A DNA stretch of 64,000 nucleotides from Papio anubis (GCF_008728515.1 NC_044996.1:120521779-120585778); one strand, 5' to 3'; counted from the stretch's first letter, positions 11,816 through 23,735 are shown. The notes: a model not told the origin generated them from the letters alone. Translations and numbers: made by a program.

Positions 11816-12568
11816 TGACAAAAACAAAGCAAGTGAAAATAATAATACTGTGTAAGTTCACTTTGATTTATCACTCACAAAGACAAAACTTAACTTACTT
11901 TCATTTCTCACTTTCAGAAATAACATACAGCCTGTACAGCCCAAGGCTACATTGACAAGTCAATGGAAGAGGATATTTTTAATAAAAGTATAGTTCCTTG
12001 GAACTACTAGTTATTTGGAACTACCCAACCTATAAAAAGATTTGGATTTTAATAAAAACCTCTAGAATCACTTTAAGGATGTCTGCTATCCAAATATGCC
12101 ATTTTATTATGTAATGCCACTTACAAATTATCATAACCAATAGCAATAAGGTCAATAAATTTTCAGTTGCCTGGCTTAGCCACATTTATATATAGAAAAT
12201 TCAAAAGAGGTGAAGTCAGCCTGTCCAATAGCAAAACAAACCTTTACCAAAATACGCCAAGCTCTATCACTTGTTGCTTTAATCTCAGCATCACTAATTC
12301 CTTAAAATCATTGTGTATGAAATTGTGCCAAATGCTGACTGGTGCTGATGACTAAATTATATTTCTGAGGCCTCAACTAAAATGGCTTCTGTCTGCACAT
12401 GTTAAAAAGGGATCAATTTCCACTTGTAACTGAGGCATTCCTAGTAGTTGCACCTTAAACACAAACTGTTATTCATTTGTGTACATTTGTATTTTTAGAA
12501 GGCTACACACACAGAAATCATCTAGATCTGAAATTGTGGAGCATAGGAGGCCCTCAAAAATATCTTTC

Positions 12569-13560
12569 GAAGAAACTATCAACAGAGTAAACAGACAACT
12601 CACAGAATGGGAGAAAAGATTTGGAAACTATGCATCTGACAAAGGTCTAATATCCAGAATCTATAAGGAACTTAAACAACTCAACACGTGAAAACCAAAT
12701 AACCCCATTAAAAAGTGAGTAAAGGACATGAACAGATACTTCTCAAAAGACATATAAGCAGCCAACAAGCATACGAAAAAATGCTTAACATCACTTATCA
12801 TCAGAGAGATGCAAATCAAAACCACAATAGGATACCATCTCACACTAGTCAGAATGGCTATTATTAAAAAGACAAAAAATAACAGATGCTGGCAAGGCTG
12901 CAGAGAAATGGGAATGCTTATACACTGTTGGTGGGAATATAAATGAGTTCAGCCACTGTGGTAAGCAGTTTGGAGATTTCTCAAAGAACTTAAAAAAGAG
13001 CTACCATTCGACCCAGGAACTGCATTACTGAGTATATACCCAAAGGAGGATAAACTGTTCTACAAAAAAGACACATGCACTCATATGTTCATTGCAGCAC
13101 TATTCACGATAGAAAAAACATGGAATCAACCTAGGTGCCCAACAACAGAGGACTGGATAAAGAAAATGTGATACATACACACACACACACACGCACACAC
13201 ACACCATGGAATATATAGTACGCAGCCATAAAAAAGAAATGAGATCATGTCCTTTGCAGCAACATGGATGCAGCTGGAGGCCATCATTCTAAGCAAATTA
13301 ATGCAGGAACAGAAAACCAAATACCACATGTTTTCACTTATAAGTGGGAGCTAAACGTTGGGTACACATGAACATAAAGATGGGAACAGATTCTGGGACT
13401 ATTAGAGCGGAGAGGGAAGCAAGGGCTGAAAAACTACCTCTTGGGTACTATGCTCACTACCTGGGTGACAGGATTATTTGTACCCCAAACCTCAGTGTCA
13501 TGCAATATAACCCATGTAACAAACCTGCATGTGTGCCCCTAAATCTAAAATAAAAGTTGA
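12569..13560 (+). mobile_element. L1 (L1PA/L1PB-like) 3' end
   Basis: Reads the last part of ORF2 (GAAACTATCAACAGAGTAAAC onwards) with stops and indels, then a 3' UTR with CTACCTCTTGGGTACTATGC and GTAACAAACCTGCATGTG, ending in ATAAAAGTTGAAG. 5' truncated and not coding. A CA microsatellite (13,171-13,204) has grown inside it. Confidence 0.93.
13171..13204. repeat. (CA)n microsatellite within L1 ORF2 remnant
   Basis: ACATACACACACACACAC with one CG interruption, at the place where L1 normally has a short CATATACACC seed. Confidence 0.95.
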
Positions 13561-15555
13561 AGTTATAAAAATGTAGAGAAGCAAGTTTATAAAAAAAAAA
13601 TAAGGAAAATAACAATGCACAGTAGTTTGCATACTCGAGTCAAATATATAGTGGGCCCTTCTCCTCTCATTCCCCATCAGTCACCAGGTTTGTCTACTGG
13701 TCTTTCCTTTTTAGTCCCATTACCACCAACCTCATCAAAGCCAGACCTCAGATTGTTCTATTTCAGTAGCCTCCTCCCTGGTTTCCCTGACTCCATTCTC
13801 TCTCATATCCAACACAAAGGGCTCTCCACTCCCATCTCCCAATCACATACCTTCCATAGATAATTAAGAACAAATTCATTGGCCTGGCTTTCAAATCCTT
13901 ACAACCTCATCCCACTCCCCCACCCTTTCTCATCATTCTCTTACACAAACTCATTGCCCAATCAGGTTGGTTTTCTCACTGTACTTACCACATTTTGCCT
14001 GTTTTCACCTCCTTATCATTACACAGGCTGGAGAACCTCTGCCTAAAAGGTCCATTCCTTGATCATCAGTTCCATTCGTCTTTTGTGAAATTTTCCCGAT
14101 CCACAGGGATTTCTTCTTTATTCCACCTAACGCTGAGCATACGCTGTGGTGAACTGTCTCTTAATCATCTTATTTTACCATCTCATTTTGCCTACCTAAC
14201 TGGATGGTCAGTCCCCTGGGGAACAATTTGTTTTGGAGCTGGTACTGTCCTCCCTAGTCTCTACCACAAAAGTTCACACTCAATGAAGAATACAGAATTG
14301 AGGTTATGAAAAACCGCATGAGTAGGGTTTCTTTCCTCCCATTTACTAACAGATAATTTTGTGCAACTCACTGAACCTCTTTCTGAGCCTCAGTTTCCTT
14401 ATCTATAAAACAGGAGGTAATAATATTTACTCTATTAGTGTTGTTCAGAGGATCAAATAAGAAAACTCACAAAAATGTTGAGTAAATGTAAAATATTGTT
14501 ATTATCTTGTCTCTGGTATTGGGGAACATTATTGCTAAGCTATAGCTGACAATGCACTATTAAAAATGCACCATTTTAACCAGGAAAGAGCCTGGTCAGC
14601 GTCCATCTGGTGTTATCACAAAATGGAGAACTAAAATAATGGATAAACAGTATGATTAGGTGGTGCTGCTTCTCAATTTGATTGCAAAATATTACAACTA
14701 TGTAGTCAACATAAGTGAAATGTTCGTTTTTTTTTTTTCCTGATCAAACTAAAATATAGTGAAGATATAGATGGTAAAACAGGCAGTGGGGGAAGAGGAG
14801 GCTGTCTTTGCTTTATTTCTGGATTCACAGATTTTCAAGAGACAACACGGTTCTGCAGTGACGTATGATTTAGTTTAAATTGTAATGGCTCACCAGGAGT
14901 GCAGTGACAGGGTCACAGGACGGGGTCTGCCAGCATGCATGCTCTGAGTTCATCAGATTATTACTAGTTTTCAATAATGGCCATTAACCACCCCTATACC
15001 AAAACTAGATGCACTCTGATAACATCAGACTCTCTTTTCAATCTAAACCATTTATAAATGTTCTGGGGTTCCCTTGCAGGCACATTTTTCTGCCACAGAA
15101 TTATCCCTAGTGGCAAAAAATGGGTCTTCTTATAGATAGTGCACAGTATGGGCCCACAGCTGCTTTTGAAGAATGACATGTTGTGATTTGGAATTTCCAG
15201 AAATATCAAAAAACAAATTGCTTTCTGACCCACATTTGTACCCAAAACTGGGAGAAAATTTCCCTAAGATCTCCAGGGGAAGTTTTAACAGGAATATAAT
15301 TTTGCTTTTAAAGTTAAATCTTCTACACTGCAGCATGCTGGCATGTCAAAGAGTGATTACTAAGTCCCAGAAAGGTGTTAGGGTAGGAAATGAAAGAGTA
15401 AATCAGGAAAAATAAATACATAAACTAACTATTCACCAAAGTTAATACAAGAATATTTTGAAGAAAATTATCAAAACAGAAGTAGAAAGCGCCTCATCGG
15501 TCAATATAAGAATTTTAAATATTATTAAAATTGATTTTTTAAGTAAGACATCTCT
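13561..15555. other. Intron stretch, mostly unassigned
   Basis: After the L1 tail there is a C/T-rich segment (13,640-14,000) and one MIR. I see no gene, no Alu and no L1. This begins the repeat-poor block that runs to about 20,940. Confidence 0.6.
14355..14500 (+). mobile_element. MIR fragment
   Basis: AACTCACTGAACCTCTTTCTG, CTCAGTTTCCTTATCTATAA and GAGGATCAAATAAG follow MIR order. Confidence 0.75.
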
Positions 15556-15559
15556 TTAA

Positions 15560-16260
15560 ATGAACAGTCATATGTCATTTCATCCAAGTTATTTGAAACT
15601 TATTGATCTTATCATTTGTAAAAGGACCAGACTCTGCCATCAGTTTGCTGAAAGGATAATGGAGCACTCCCAAACTGTTATGATAGATTGGATGCAAACA
15701 GTGGTCCTCATTTAAACACACAGAATAGCACTATAAGTGGACAAATTCCAACCTCAGCAATTGTATATTACATGATAAATTAGCAACTTGGTCTGCTTTG
15801 CCTCACATCAAATCCAATACAGAGCCTTGCTATTTTAATTTGCAATCAGAGCTTGAGCATCAGAAGAGGTACCTGAGGTACATTAACGAGCCCCCATGCA
15901 AGCCGTCTTCTCTTGTTATACTGTGAGCACACAAAGCCAACAATTACCAGCAATTGTATTTTACCCCTACAGGACAATACCAGAACAGTTAAAATTGTCT
16001 CCATGCAAGCAACCAGGGAAAATATACTTAAAAGACTTTATATGGAAAATTACATTTTGGGGAAAAAAGTTCAATGGAGGACATGTATCTTTCTGTATGG
16101 GCAACTATAAACCTCTGTTAGTATATTCAAGCCTATTCTGTAAAATACTCTCCCTATTCATCCAACTCAAAAGCAAGCTACATTTTTAGGCTATAATAGG
16201 TCACAACTAAGTACACAGTACCTTGCTTCAGGAATAATTTTGCTTTGTCTGTCAACTGTG
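15560..16260. promoter_or_regulatory. Candidate ultraconserved/enhancer module 1
   Basis: Unique sequence with no transposon. It contains an exact 12-bp repeat, CAGCAATTGTAT, at 15,755-15,766 and 15,948-15,959, plus AAATTAGCAAC (15,778), TTTAATTTGCAATCAG (around 15,834) and ACAATTACC (15,940). These are SOX-like (ATTGT) and homeodomain-like cores. Function is inferred from motif content and from lying in POLA1's last introns; conservation is not visible here. Confidence 0.4.
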
Positions 16261-17459
16261 AACAAAACACAAAGAGCTCATGCAACCCAGCCATGTACTA
16301 TGGATGTTAGAGATCTAACAAAATACAAATAACAAGAATACAAGATTTTCTAGCCACCCTGCTTTCATTTTATATGAGAAACTGAAAGCATTTTCCTTTC
16401 CACATTCCATTAATCTCTATTATATTACAAAGCTTTTCACAAAATACTTTTTCCCCCTATATGAAGCTACAAGTGACTTGGGGATATAATATTCCAACTG
16501 TAATGAATGTCTGACTTTCTAACATGAATGATAATAAATGGATGTGTCAGGTAAGGCACATAGTCATTTCAACAAGAGAAAGGAGGAAAGAATCAAATGG
16601 AATGAGTTGGTAAAATGGTTACTCTGGTGCTTGTACTAATATTTTAGTGATGAAACCTCTAGAAAAATTGTTCGTTACTTCCATTGCCATTCCTGCCTCT
16701 CAAGTCTTCACTTTTGAAAAAAACTACCACCTTAGCTATGTACACACAATAATGAATAAACTTCAAAAGTGAACTCAGAATCACTATATGCATAGAAAAA
16801 AGACTGGAAGGAAGTACTCTACAATGCTATCACTGGTAATCTGTGGTTTTCTTCTTCTATTTCCGTATTTTCAAAATTTTCTACAAGTGTATATTGTTCT
16901 TATAATCAGAAAGTTTATTAACGAGAAGAGACAGTATTGCCAGAGCTTTCAATATAATCAAATCACTAACACAGCTGAAAAATATTCTGAGCTATACCAT
17001 GTGTATGCTTGCTGCCAAGATAAATTTTCAGGGAATGTGCTTATGGGGAAAGAAAGGGCACATGAAAAAAAATAGTCTGTTCTTAATATTTTTTTTTTTT
17101 TTTTTACTAAATCTAAAATTTCAAAAATAGGTCAATTTAATCACATAAGCAATTCTCAATGAGAAAGTTACAGGGTATATATCAGTAGTATTAGTATCAT
17201 TTATTAAATTAAGCCATTCACTAAAATGCGCCCAGTCTATTATAGAATATGATTTGAATACCTTTCTTTATGATGGTGGATCTCTGAAGGTAGGTAATAA
17301 ATCGGTTTTAAAGAGAGGTGCCTTGTTCCCCACGCCCTCTCCCCTGCCTTTATTCAGTGTGCACACAGATCAACTCAGATGTCCTGGGGTAAGAATCAAA
17401 TAAAACAAAATTCAATCGGAATGGCATGCATGCTTAAAACCTTCTTACCAGAAGAGTTT

Positions 17460-18010
17460 TTCTTTGCTCAAGTCTAGCTAAAAGTAATTTTTATTGTTTG
17501 TTTGCTCAGAGACTAGTATTTATTGGTATGGTTTCAAGTGATACGCCTTTGGGTAGTGAACGACAAATGTTAAAACTGAACTATAGCTACTACTGCCTCA
17601 AAGGACATCTTAAAACCAGAATGGAGTTCAAACTATCACCAGGCAATGTTTGTTCATTTAACTTTAATTATTTTCTCCTTGAGAATGGTACTAATGAAAC
17701 TGAATATCTTTCATGGTTTCGAAGGGCCGTTTGAATAGTCTGTAAACAGAACTAAGGGTAGACAAGAGATCTGGCTGAGCCAGGAGGTTGCTAGGTGATG
17801 TAGAATGTAAACCCACAAACTTGTTAAGGTTTGCTTTGCTTTCATGCCACTTTCACACACTCTCAAAAGTTTTGAGAATTGATTTTTCAGGTGGTCACTT
17901 AAAAAAAAAACAAAAAACTCCCTCCCTTCAAAATTCACTCCCTGCAGATGTTCTGCCAGATTCAGAAGAGATGAAATCCATCTAACCTTTGGCTGCAACA
18001 TGGGAAACTT
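17460..18010. promoter_or_regulatory. Candidate ultraconserved/enhancer module 2
   Basis: Repeat-free. It holds a forkhead-type TGTAAACA at 17,741-17,748, a second TGTAAAC near 17,806, and retained CpGs (GATACGCC near 17,541, GAACGAC near 17,560, TTTCGAAG near 17,719). Label is inferred. Confidence 0.33.
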
Positions 18011-18109
18011 TTGGTTTTACATGAATGTAGGATTATATATTTTCTGAATGCCTATAATTTAAGAAACAAATGCAAGGTAGATTTTAACATTTCAGAAAGA
18101 CACTTCTAA

Positions 18110-18660
18110 TCTCTTATCTAACTTAAAACTAAAATTTCTCTTCAGAAAAAAAGCATGATCACAGTTTGGGAGACCTGGGGCACAAAAACCAAAACCCTGT
18201 GGCAAATGCCTTAACACAAATGATCATGGTGACAAACCTTTCAGTATAGCCACTCTTGTCTTCACTCTTCTGGCATGTACCAAGACTCACTGCCTGTGAG
18301 GCTTCTCCCTCTGGCCCCCTCCTCCAGCCTCCTTTTTAAGTAGCTGATCAGAGATTGTCCAGTAAGAGCACTTTATTAGATCATCAGCCAGAGGGGTTCA
18401 CAAGTACTGAGAGCAATGGGCTCAAATGCGGCACATCAGTTTTAATAGACCAGGGGCTACTAGTAAACTGCAGATACTGCTGAGAACTTTCCATGCACTG
18501 AACTCTTGAAAAAGCACCGTCTCTCCAGCTTAAATGCAGCTGCCTCTTTCAATGCCGCAAATGGGTAAATTTGACAAAAAAGCCACCATTAAGACTACAT
18601 GAAAGGCTCAAGACAACATCCTTTCAATGCTTTGTACTTCAGTAATCAGATGTACTTACT
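18110..18660. promoter_or_regulatory. Candidate ultraconserved/enhancer module 3
   Basis: Repeat-free, with palindromic TGATCA at 18,156, 18,221 and 18,345 (the middle one inside ATGATCAT) and a C/T-rich centre (18,300-18,335). Also has GCGGCAC, GCACCGTC and GCCGC CpGs and CAGCTG near 18,538. Regulatory role inferred from context. Confidence 0.4.
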
Positions 18661-18689
18661 CACCCCCTCCCCCAAACCCGATCAAGAAC

Positions 18690-19110
18690 TATTTCTGAAT
18701 GGTAGGAAATAATTCCACTTTGTACATCTTTTAGTTAATCAAGACTTTCTATTCAGCAATTTGACCTTTTGTTCAAAACAGGATTATCAGTTTTTTCGCC
18801 AGTTACCAAGGGCGACTCGCATGGTGAACATAATTGCAATAATTTGCAAAACACCATGGCAACCCACATTACAACTAGGTAAATACTGGGCTTTTGTGCT
18901 ACATTGTTATTTTCAGAGATGCTGAAGTCAAAGAACGAATGACAAATGAACACAAAATTTATATTTGCTTTGTCTCAAAAGAGAAGAAAATTGATAACAA
19001 GAATTGGGGGGAAACCGACTACAGCTGTAATTTCTAACTTGATTAATTAGGATGGTAACAGTCCTTAACAGTATATTCAACAAACAGCCCTGACTTCGTC
19101 TCTCCACCCA
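18690..19110. promoter_or_regulatory. Candidate ultraconserved/enhancer module 4
   Basis: Three CpGs lie in 23 bp (18,797, 18,813, 18,818) in an otherwise CpG-poor intron. AGTTACCAAGG (18,801) and ACCATGGCAACC (18,853-18,864) resemble RFX X-box halves about 50 bp apart. GATTAATTAG at 19,041-19,050 is a DLX/ARX-class homeodomain core. No repeats. Strongest motif content of the set; still inference. Confidence 0.42.
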
Positions 19111-19179
19111 CCTCTCTCCATACCACTACCACTATCCCCCCCACCCCAGACAAATTTTTTCAGCTTAGAGAACAAACAT

Positions 19180-19530
19180 CCCCCATTTGCTCTTTTCTTC
19201 AACTTAATGGAATCCTTAATTGCAGAATATTGTTCTCCTGCTCTTCATGGCAATGAAAATGAGAGAAAGGAGGAGAGTGCCAGGGCAGACAGGGAGCTAT
19301 AGTCATTTTTTTTTCCTGCTTCTTTTGGACACCCCAGGCCCAATGATGAGACGGCATTTTCCTGGAATCAGCAGCTGTTTCGTAGCAGACAATAAAGTAA
19401 AAACTATTTGGCTTTGCAGAAAAGCCACTTTTCTCTTGGCAACACAAGGTAAGTCTACATGCCGAGATGAAGTTTCATAATTTAAATGCCAGAACATAAG
19501 ATAAGAAAATAATGCCAACAATAAAAAAGC
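19180..19530. promoter_or_regulatory. Candidate ultraconserved module 5 with an exon-like core
   Basis: Repeat-free. It has CCTTAATTGCAG (19,214), TCAGCAGCTG (near 19,370) and a tract that reads as a complete splice-flanked exon on the plus strand (19,338-19,448). It may be enhancer, antisense exon, or both. Confidence 0.38.
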
Positions 19531-19889
19531 ATACATTTGTCTTGTAAAGAAATTATTAACTGTATGTACTGTCCCGAAAGCTGCTGAAATGCATATGCTT
19601 GCTATTTGAGGAAGATGTTCAACAATATCACCAATGTGCTGAAAACCACTTTATACTCAGAGATCCCAATTCACAAAACAATCTAAAAATATAAACTGAG
19701 TATTCAGAAATATAAAAATCAACATATTTTAGTAAACACAACCTCAAAAATAGTATAATCTTTTCAACAATAAATATGATTAGAAAAGTTTTATCAGAAT
19801 TTTTTACTCAGGTATAAAAGGTAGGTTCTATTTTATAGTAAAGGAGCAGTTTTTTTTCTAAGAAGCACAAATTCTGTCATAATACCTAG

Positions 19890-20340
19890 CTGTTGGAAAT
19901 TATCAAAGCTGACTTTCTCATGCAAAATGGAATATTTCAGGATGAGAAAAGAAAAATACACACAGAAAGGGCTTGCAGAAGTTATATTGCCGAGATCTCG
20001 AGAGAGAAGCAAGCAGCTCCAGATGCATTCTAAACACAGCCCAGTCTGCTTCCCTTCATCTGTCTTATAACAAGCAAAAGCAAAAAGAGAGTCTCTGAAA
20101 CGATCTGCATATTTCCCTTAACTTTTGAAAAATCAAATGGACCTGATACTATAATGGGTCCATTCTTATTTTGTCAGGGCTGAAGACTCCCTGACAGATC
20201 TCTAAGATTCAGCATAGAGAAATCACAATTTAACATTCTTCCGAATATGCCTCCGAAATTATAGATACTGTGATTTCTCTCAAAGAGTAGAAATCAAAAG
20301 GATATATGACACATTAACTCCTTCTCAGTCAGTGATAACC
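19890..20340. promoter_or_regulatory. Candidate ultraconserved module 6, rich in inverted repeats
   Basis: Five CpGs (19,991; 19,999; 20,101; 20,242; 20,254) and three perfect inverted repeats of 8, 8 and 12 bp between 20,136 and 20,280. No transposon sequence. Could be a DNA cis-element or a structured RNA. Confidence 0.38.
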
Positions 20341-20957
20341 TCTTTACACTTTGAAAATATATTTTATTTTCTGGCTGAGTTCACTCCAAATTTACCATAC
20401 CTGTATTAAGTGCATTCCTATCAAAAGTCTAAATGTTAAGATGAAATATATCCCTTAATGCCAAATTAAAGGGTTGAACAAGCCTTTGGTACTTTTTGAT
20501 CAGATAGAATTGATGACAGATCTTGAAGTGGGCCTAAAATCCCCATCACACTTGAACTTAAGAAACCCTTACATATAAATGAAATATTTTATAATCTACC
20601 CAGAATTTCTTCACTTAGAACATTTTACCTTGTATATTCCTCCCCCCTTCTTTTGTGGCTTCTGTTCTAATGTGACTTTTTTTCTCTTCTGTTTTTACCC
20701 CCTTTCCACCTTTTTTCTTTGCCAACTGGCTGAGATGCTTCTTGACGTATATTTATTTACAAAGGCTCATCTACGAGTGATTGCAACATCCAACCATCTA
20801 TAACGTTAATAAATTACCTAAATCACTAAATCAGGAATGGCAAACACCTAGCAGGTATATTGCAGTTCCGTTTCCAACTCTGTCCTGAAGACCACTATAG
20901 GATGGAAGCTGGCACCCAATATAAAACCCATCTGTTAACCCTGTTCCAGATACTTCT

Positions 20958-21137
20958 TGCTCTGGAATTCTTAACTCTGGCGGTACACTGGAATCACGAG
21001 GGCAGCATTACAATACAGCGCCACCCCCAGAGTGTCTGATTCAGCAGGTCCTGTGTGGGGCCCGAGAATTTGCATCTCTAACAAGTTCCCAGGTGATACT
21101 GCTGCTGCTGGTTTGGGACCTCACTTTGAGAACATCA
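20958..21137 (-). mobile_element. MER5A (hAT-Charlie nonautonomous element)
   Basis: GCCACCCCCAGAGTGTCTGATTC, GGGGCCCGAGAATTTGCAT and AACAAGTTCCCAGGTGATAC follow the reverse complement of MER5A. The ends are eroded. Confidence 0.85.
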
Positions 21138-21169
21138 GTCTGGGATACGAAATGAGCTTTGGGATGTTA

Positions 21170-21221
21170 AAAAGTTCCCCCAAGTGATTCTAACGTGCAG
21201 CTAAGGTTGAGAACCACTGTT
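21170..21221 (+). mobile_element. Second MER5A fragment, opposite orientation
   Basis: CAAGTGATTCTAACGTGCAG ... GGTTGAGAACCACTG is the 3' end and terminal inverted repeat of a MER5A on the plus strand, directly beside the previous one. Confidence 0.7.
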
Positions 21222-21669
21222 CTGTATTATTCTCATTCTCTCTCTTGTTCAAAGAGAACTACTGGTTATTATTTTCTGAACAATGAACTTCATAAACAGA
21301 ATTGTATTTAAAAAATTATCTCTCAATTCTTTCTATGTTTACTCTTTCTTTAGATATTATTTAGGTGGTTCACTCTTGCTCTTCCAAGTTTTCCATGCAG
21401 CATCAGAACTATCAAAGTCTCAAATCTGACTTAATTGTATTAAAAGAACTAAATGGTTTACATCAAGCACATAGCTTAATACCATTCTTCCTTTAAACAA
21501 ACTAATAAACAACCTCAATCTGGCAATAAAATTATAGTTCTTAAAATATGAAATGTGCTTTACTTAGAATCACAGAATTTTAGGAGTGCTGGTGAAAACA
21601 GTGTCTATGGAAAGCAACCACAATTACACGTTTGACTTTGACAAGTAATATGAAATGATATCTTTAAAT

Positions 21670-21800
21670 CCTAAGTTTTAAAATTGGAAGAGACTTTAGA
21701 GCTCTAATCTTTTGTGTTGTGAGGAAAATGAGGCACAGAAGAAAGTATATTTTTTGCACACTGTCACACAGCATGTAGACTGAACTTCTAGTCCAGTGCT
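21670..21800 (+). mobile_element. Probable MIR fragment
   Basis: TGTGAGGAAAATGAGGCACAG and CACACTGTCACACAGCATGTAG resemble the MIR core. Confidence 0.5.
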
Positions 21801-22050
21801 CTTTACACACTACATCTGTGCTACTTAATACATGAGCCAGTCGCTGTATGTGGCTGTTGAGCACTTGAAATATGGCTAGTCCAAATTGAGATGGGCTGCA
21901 AGTGTAAAATATACAGCAAATTTCTAAGACTTAGTTCAAAAAAGGAGACTATAAAATAGTTTAGTGGTATTTTTAACACTCATTACAGAATAAAATGTCA
22001 TTTTGGATATATTGGGTTAATTAAAAATTTAAAAAATTTTAAATATTAAT

Positions 22051-22140
22051 ACAGATGGGTCTCACTATGTTGCCCAGGAGATCCTCCTGCCTCAGCCTCA
22101 CAAAGTGCTGGGATTACAGGTGTGAGCCACCACACCCAAA
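22051..22140 (-). mobile_element. Alu fragment with internal deletion
   Basis: GGGTCTCACTATGTTGCCCAGG is joined directly to ATCCTCCTGCCTCAGCCTC and ends GTGTGAGCCACCACACCC. Confidence 0.85.
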
Positions 22141-22199
22141 CAGGCTAATTAAAATGTATTATCATATTATGAATATCTCTCATTAAAAAAAAATACAAA

Positions 22200-22610
22200 T
22201 GGAAGTTTATCATATAACTGTTCTAAATCCTGTTTTTTCACTGAAAAGTGGAGGAAATTATGGCCTGTCAGTACATATAGATCTGTAGTGTTCTTGTTAA
22301 CGGTTGCACAAAATTCTATTAAATGATTGTAATAATCTAATGAATTCTCTTCTGATCAACAACAGGTTGTCTTCAGTCTCTTACTATTACTACTATAATG
22401 CTGCAAGCAATATCTTTGTATAGTACCTTTGATAATATCTGTAAGGACTGTACATCTGTAAGGAGATATACCCAAATCAGAATTGCAAAGTAGAATGGCA
22501 TGTTCATTTACAATCTTGATGATTTTGCCAAATTGCTGTCCAAAAGGTGTACCATTTTTCATGCCCACCAACAGTGTATGAGAGTGCTCCATTTCCTATA
22601 CCATTTACTA
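22200..22610 (-). mobile_element. Old L1-type LINE remnant
   Basis: ATAATGCTGCAAGCAATATC, CAAATTGCTGTCCAAAAGG and CATGCCCACCAACAGTGTATG are antisense ancient-LINE wording. Confidence 0.55.
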
Positions 22611-22629
22611 TGCTATGTACTACCTAAAA

Positions 22630-22950
22630 GTCTTCCAAAATAAGTGGAGCACAGAGGATTTTTAGGTCAGTGAAAGCACTCTGTAGGATACTGTGATGGT
22701 GGAGGTATGTTAGAAACATCTGTCCAAACTTACAAAATGCACACCAAGAATGAACCTCAACATAAACTATGGACTCTGGGTGACGATGTATCAATATAGG
22801 TTCATCAGTTGTAACAAACATACTATGGCAGGGGATATTGATAATGAGAGAGGCTATACGTGTGTGGGGCAGGGAGTATATGGGAAATCTCTGTACCTTA
22901 CTGTGAAATTGTGCTGTGAACCTAAAACTACTCTAAAAAATAAAATCAAT
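22630..22950 (+). mobile_element. Old L1 (L1M-type) 3' end
   Basis: TATGGGAAATCTCTGTACCTT ... GCTGTGAACCTAAAACTACTC ... AAATAAA is a typical L1M 3' terminus. Confidence 0.75.
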
Positions 22951-22959
22951 TATTTAAAA

Positions 22960-23735
22960 AGTCTTCTCAATTCCACAATTATTAACAATATTACTTTTAT
23001 AGTTCCATTTTCTAAGTTTAAGTTTTTGATCCTTCTGAAAGTTGTTTTAGTGTAAGGAACAAGGAATAAATCAACTGTATTTTTTTCCAGATGATTATTT
23101 CTACTGATGTGAACCACCCTCTTTTAAAAAACAAAATGCAACTTTGGGTCTATTTATGGGCTTTCTATAGTTGCTCCATCGAAATCACCAAATACTTTTG
23201 CACCAAAATATTTTAAATACCCCAATTGTAAAAACTGGGAGGACTGGTGGGTCATTTTCTTTGTTAGAGTTTTCCTGCGATTTTCTTTTAAAAATTGAGG
23301 AAGCTTTAAATTTATGGATAAACTTAGGGGAACTGACAATCCTAAAATGTTGAGTGGTCCTAGCCAAGAATATATGCTTTGCCATTTACCCAAGTCGTCT
23401 TTTAAGCCATTCAGAGTTCATATATATTTAGTACATTTCTTGCTAAGTTTATTCCTAGGTATTTCATCTTTTTAGCCTGTATTATAAATGATATTTAGTT
23501 CTTTCATTATGTTTTCTAACTGGTTGTGTGTATACAGCCGAAAGCTACTGATTTTTAGCATTAATTTTATAACTAGTAACCTTATTAAAATTATTTTTGT
23601 CTGCGATAGTTTCTTGGTTGATTTCATTGGATTTTCCATGTTAGAATGATCTGTAAATAAGAATTTCCCCCTTCTTCCAATTTTTATATATTCCTTTTTT
23701 TGGTCTAATTACAATGGTTAACATTTTCAAAATGT
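22960..23735 (-). mobile_element. Old L1 ORF2 remnant, antisense
   Basis: AGTGGTCCTAGCCAAGAATAT, TTTATTCCTAGGTATTTCATC, AACTGGTTGTGTGTATAC and TTTCTTGGTTGATTTCATTGG belong to L1 ORF2 in reverse. Full of stops. Confidence 0.65.

Noticed and set aside
12479..12691. L1 ORF2-like frame
   Set aside because: Short remnant; the L1 is 5' truncated with later stops, so it is not a functional gene.
12569..13560. Target-site duplication for the L1
   Set aside because: I could not find a convincing matching pair at the two ends; the tail is degraded.
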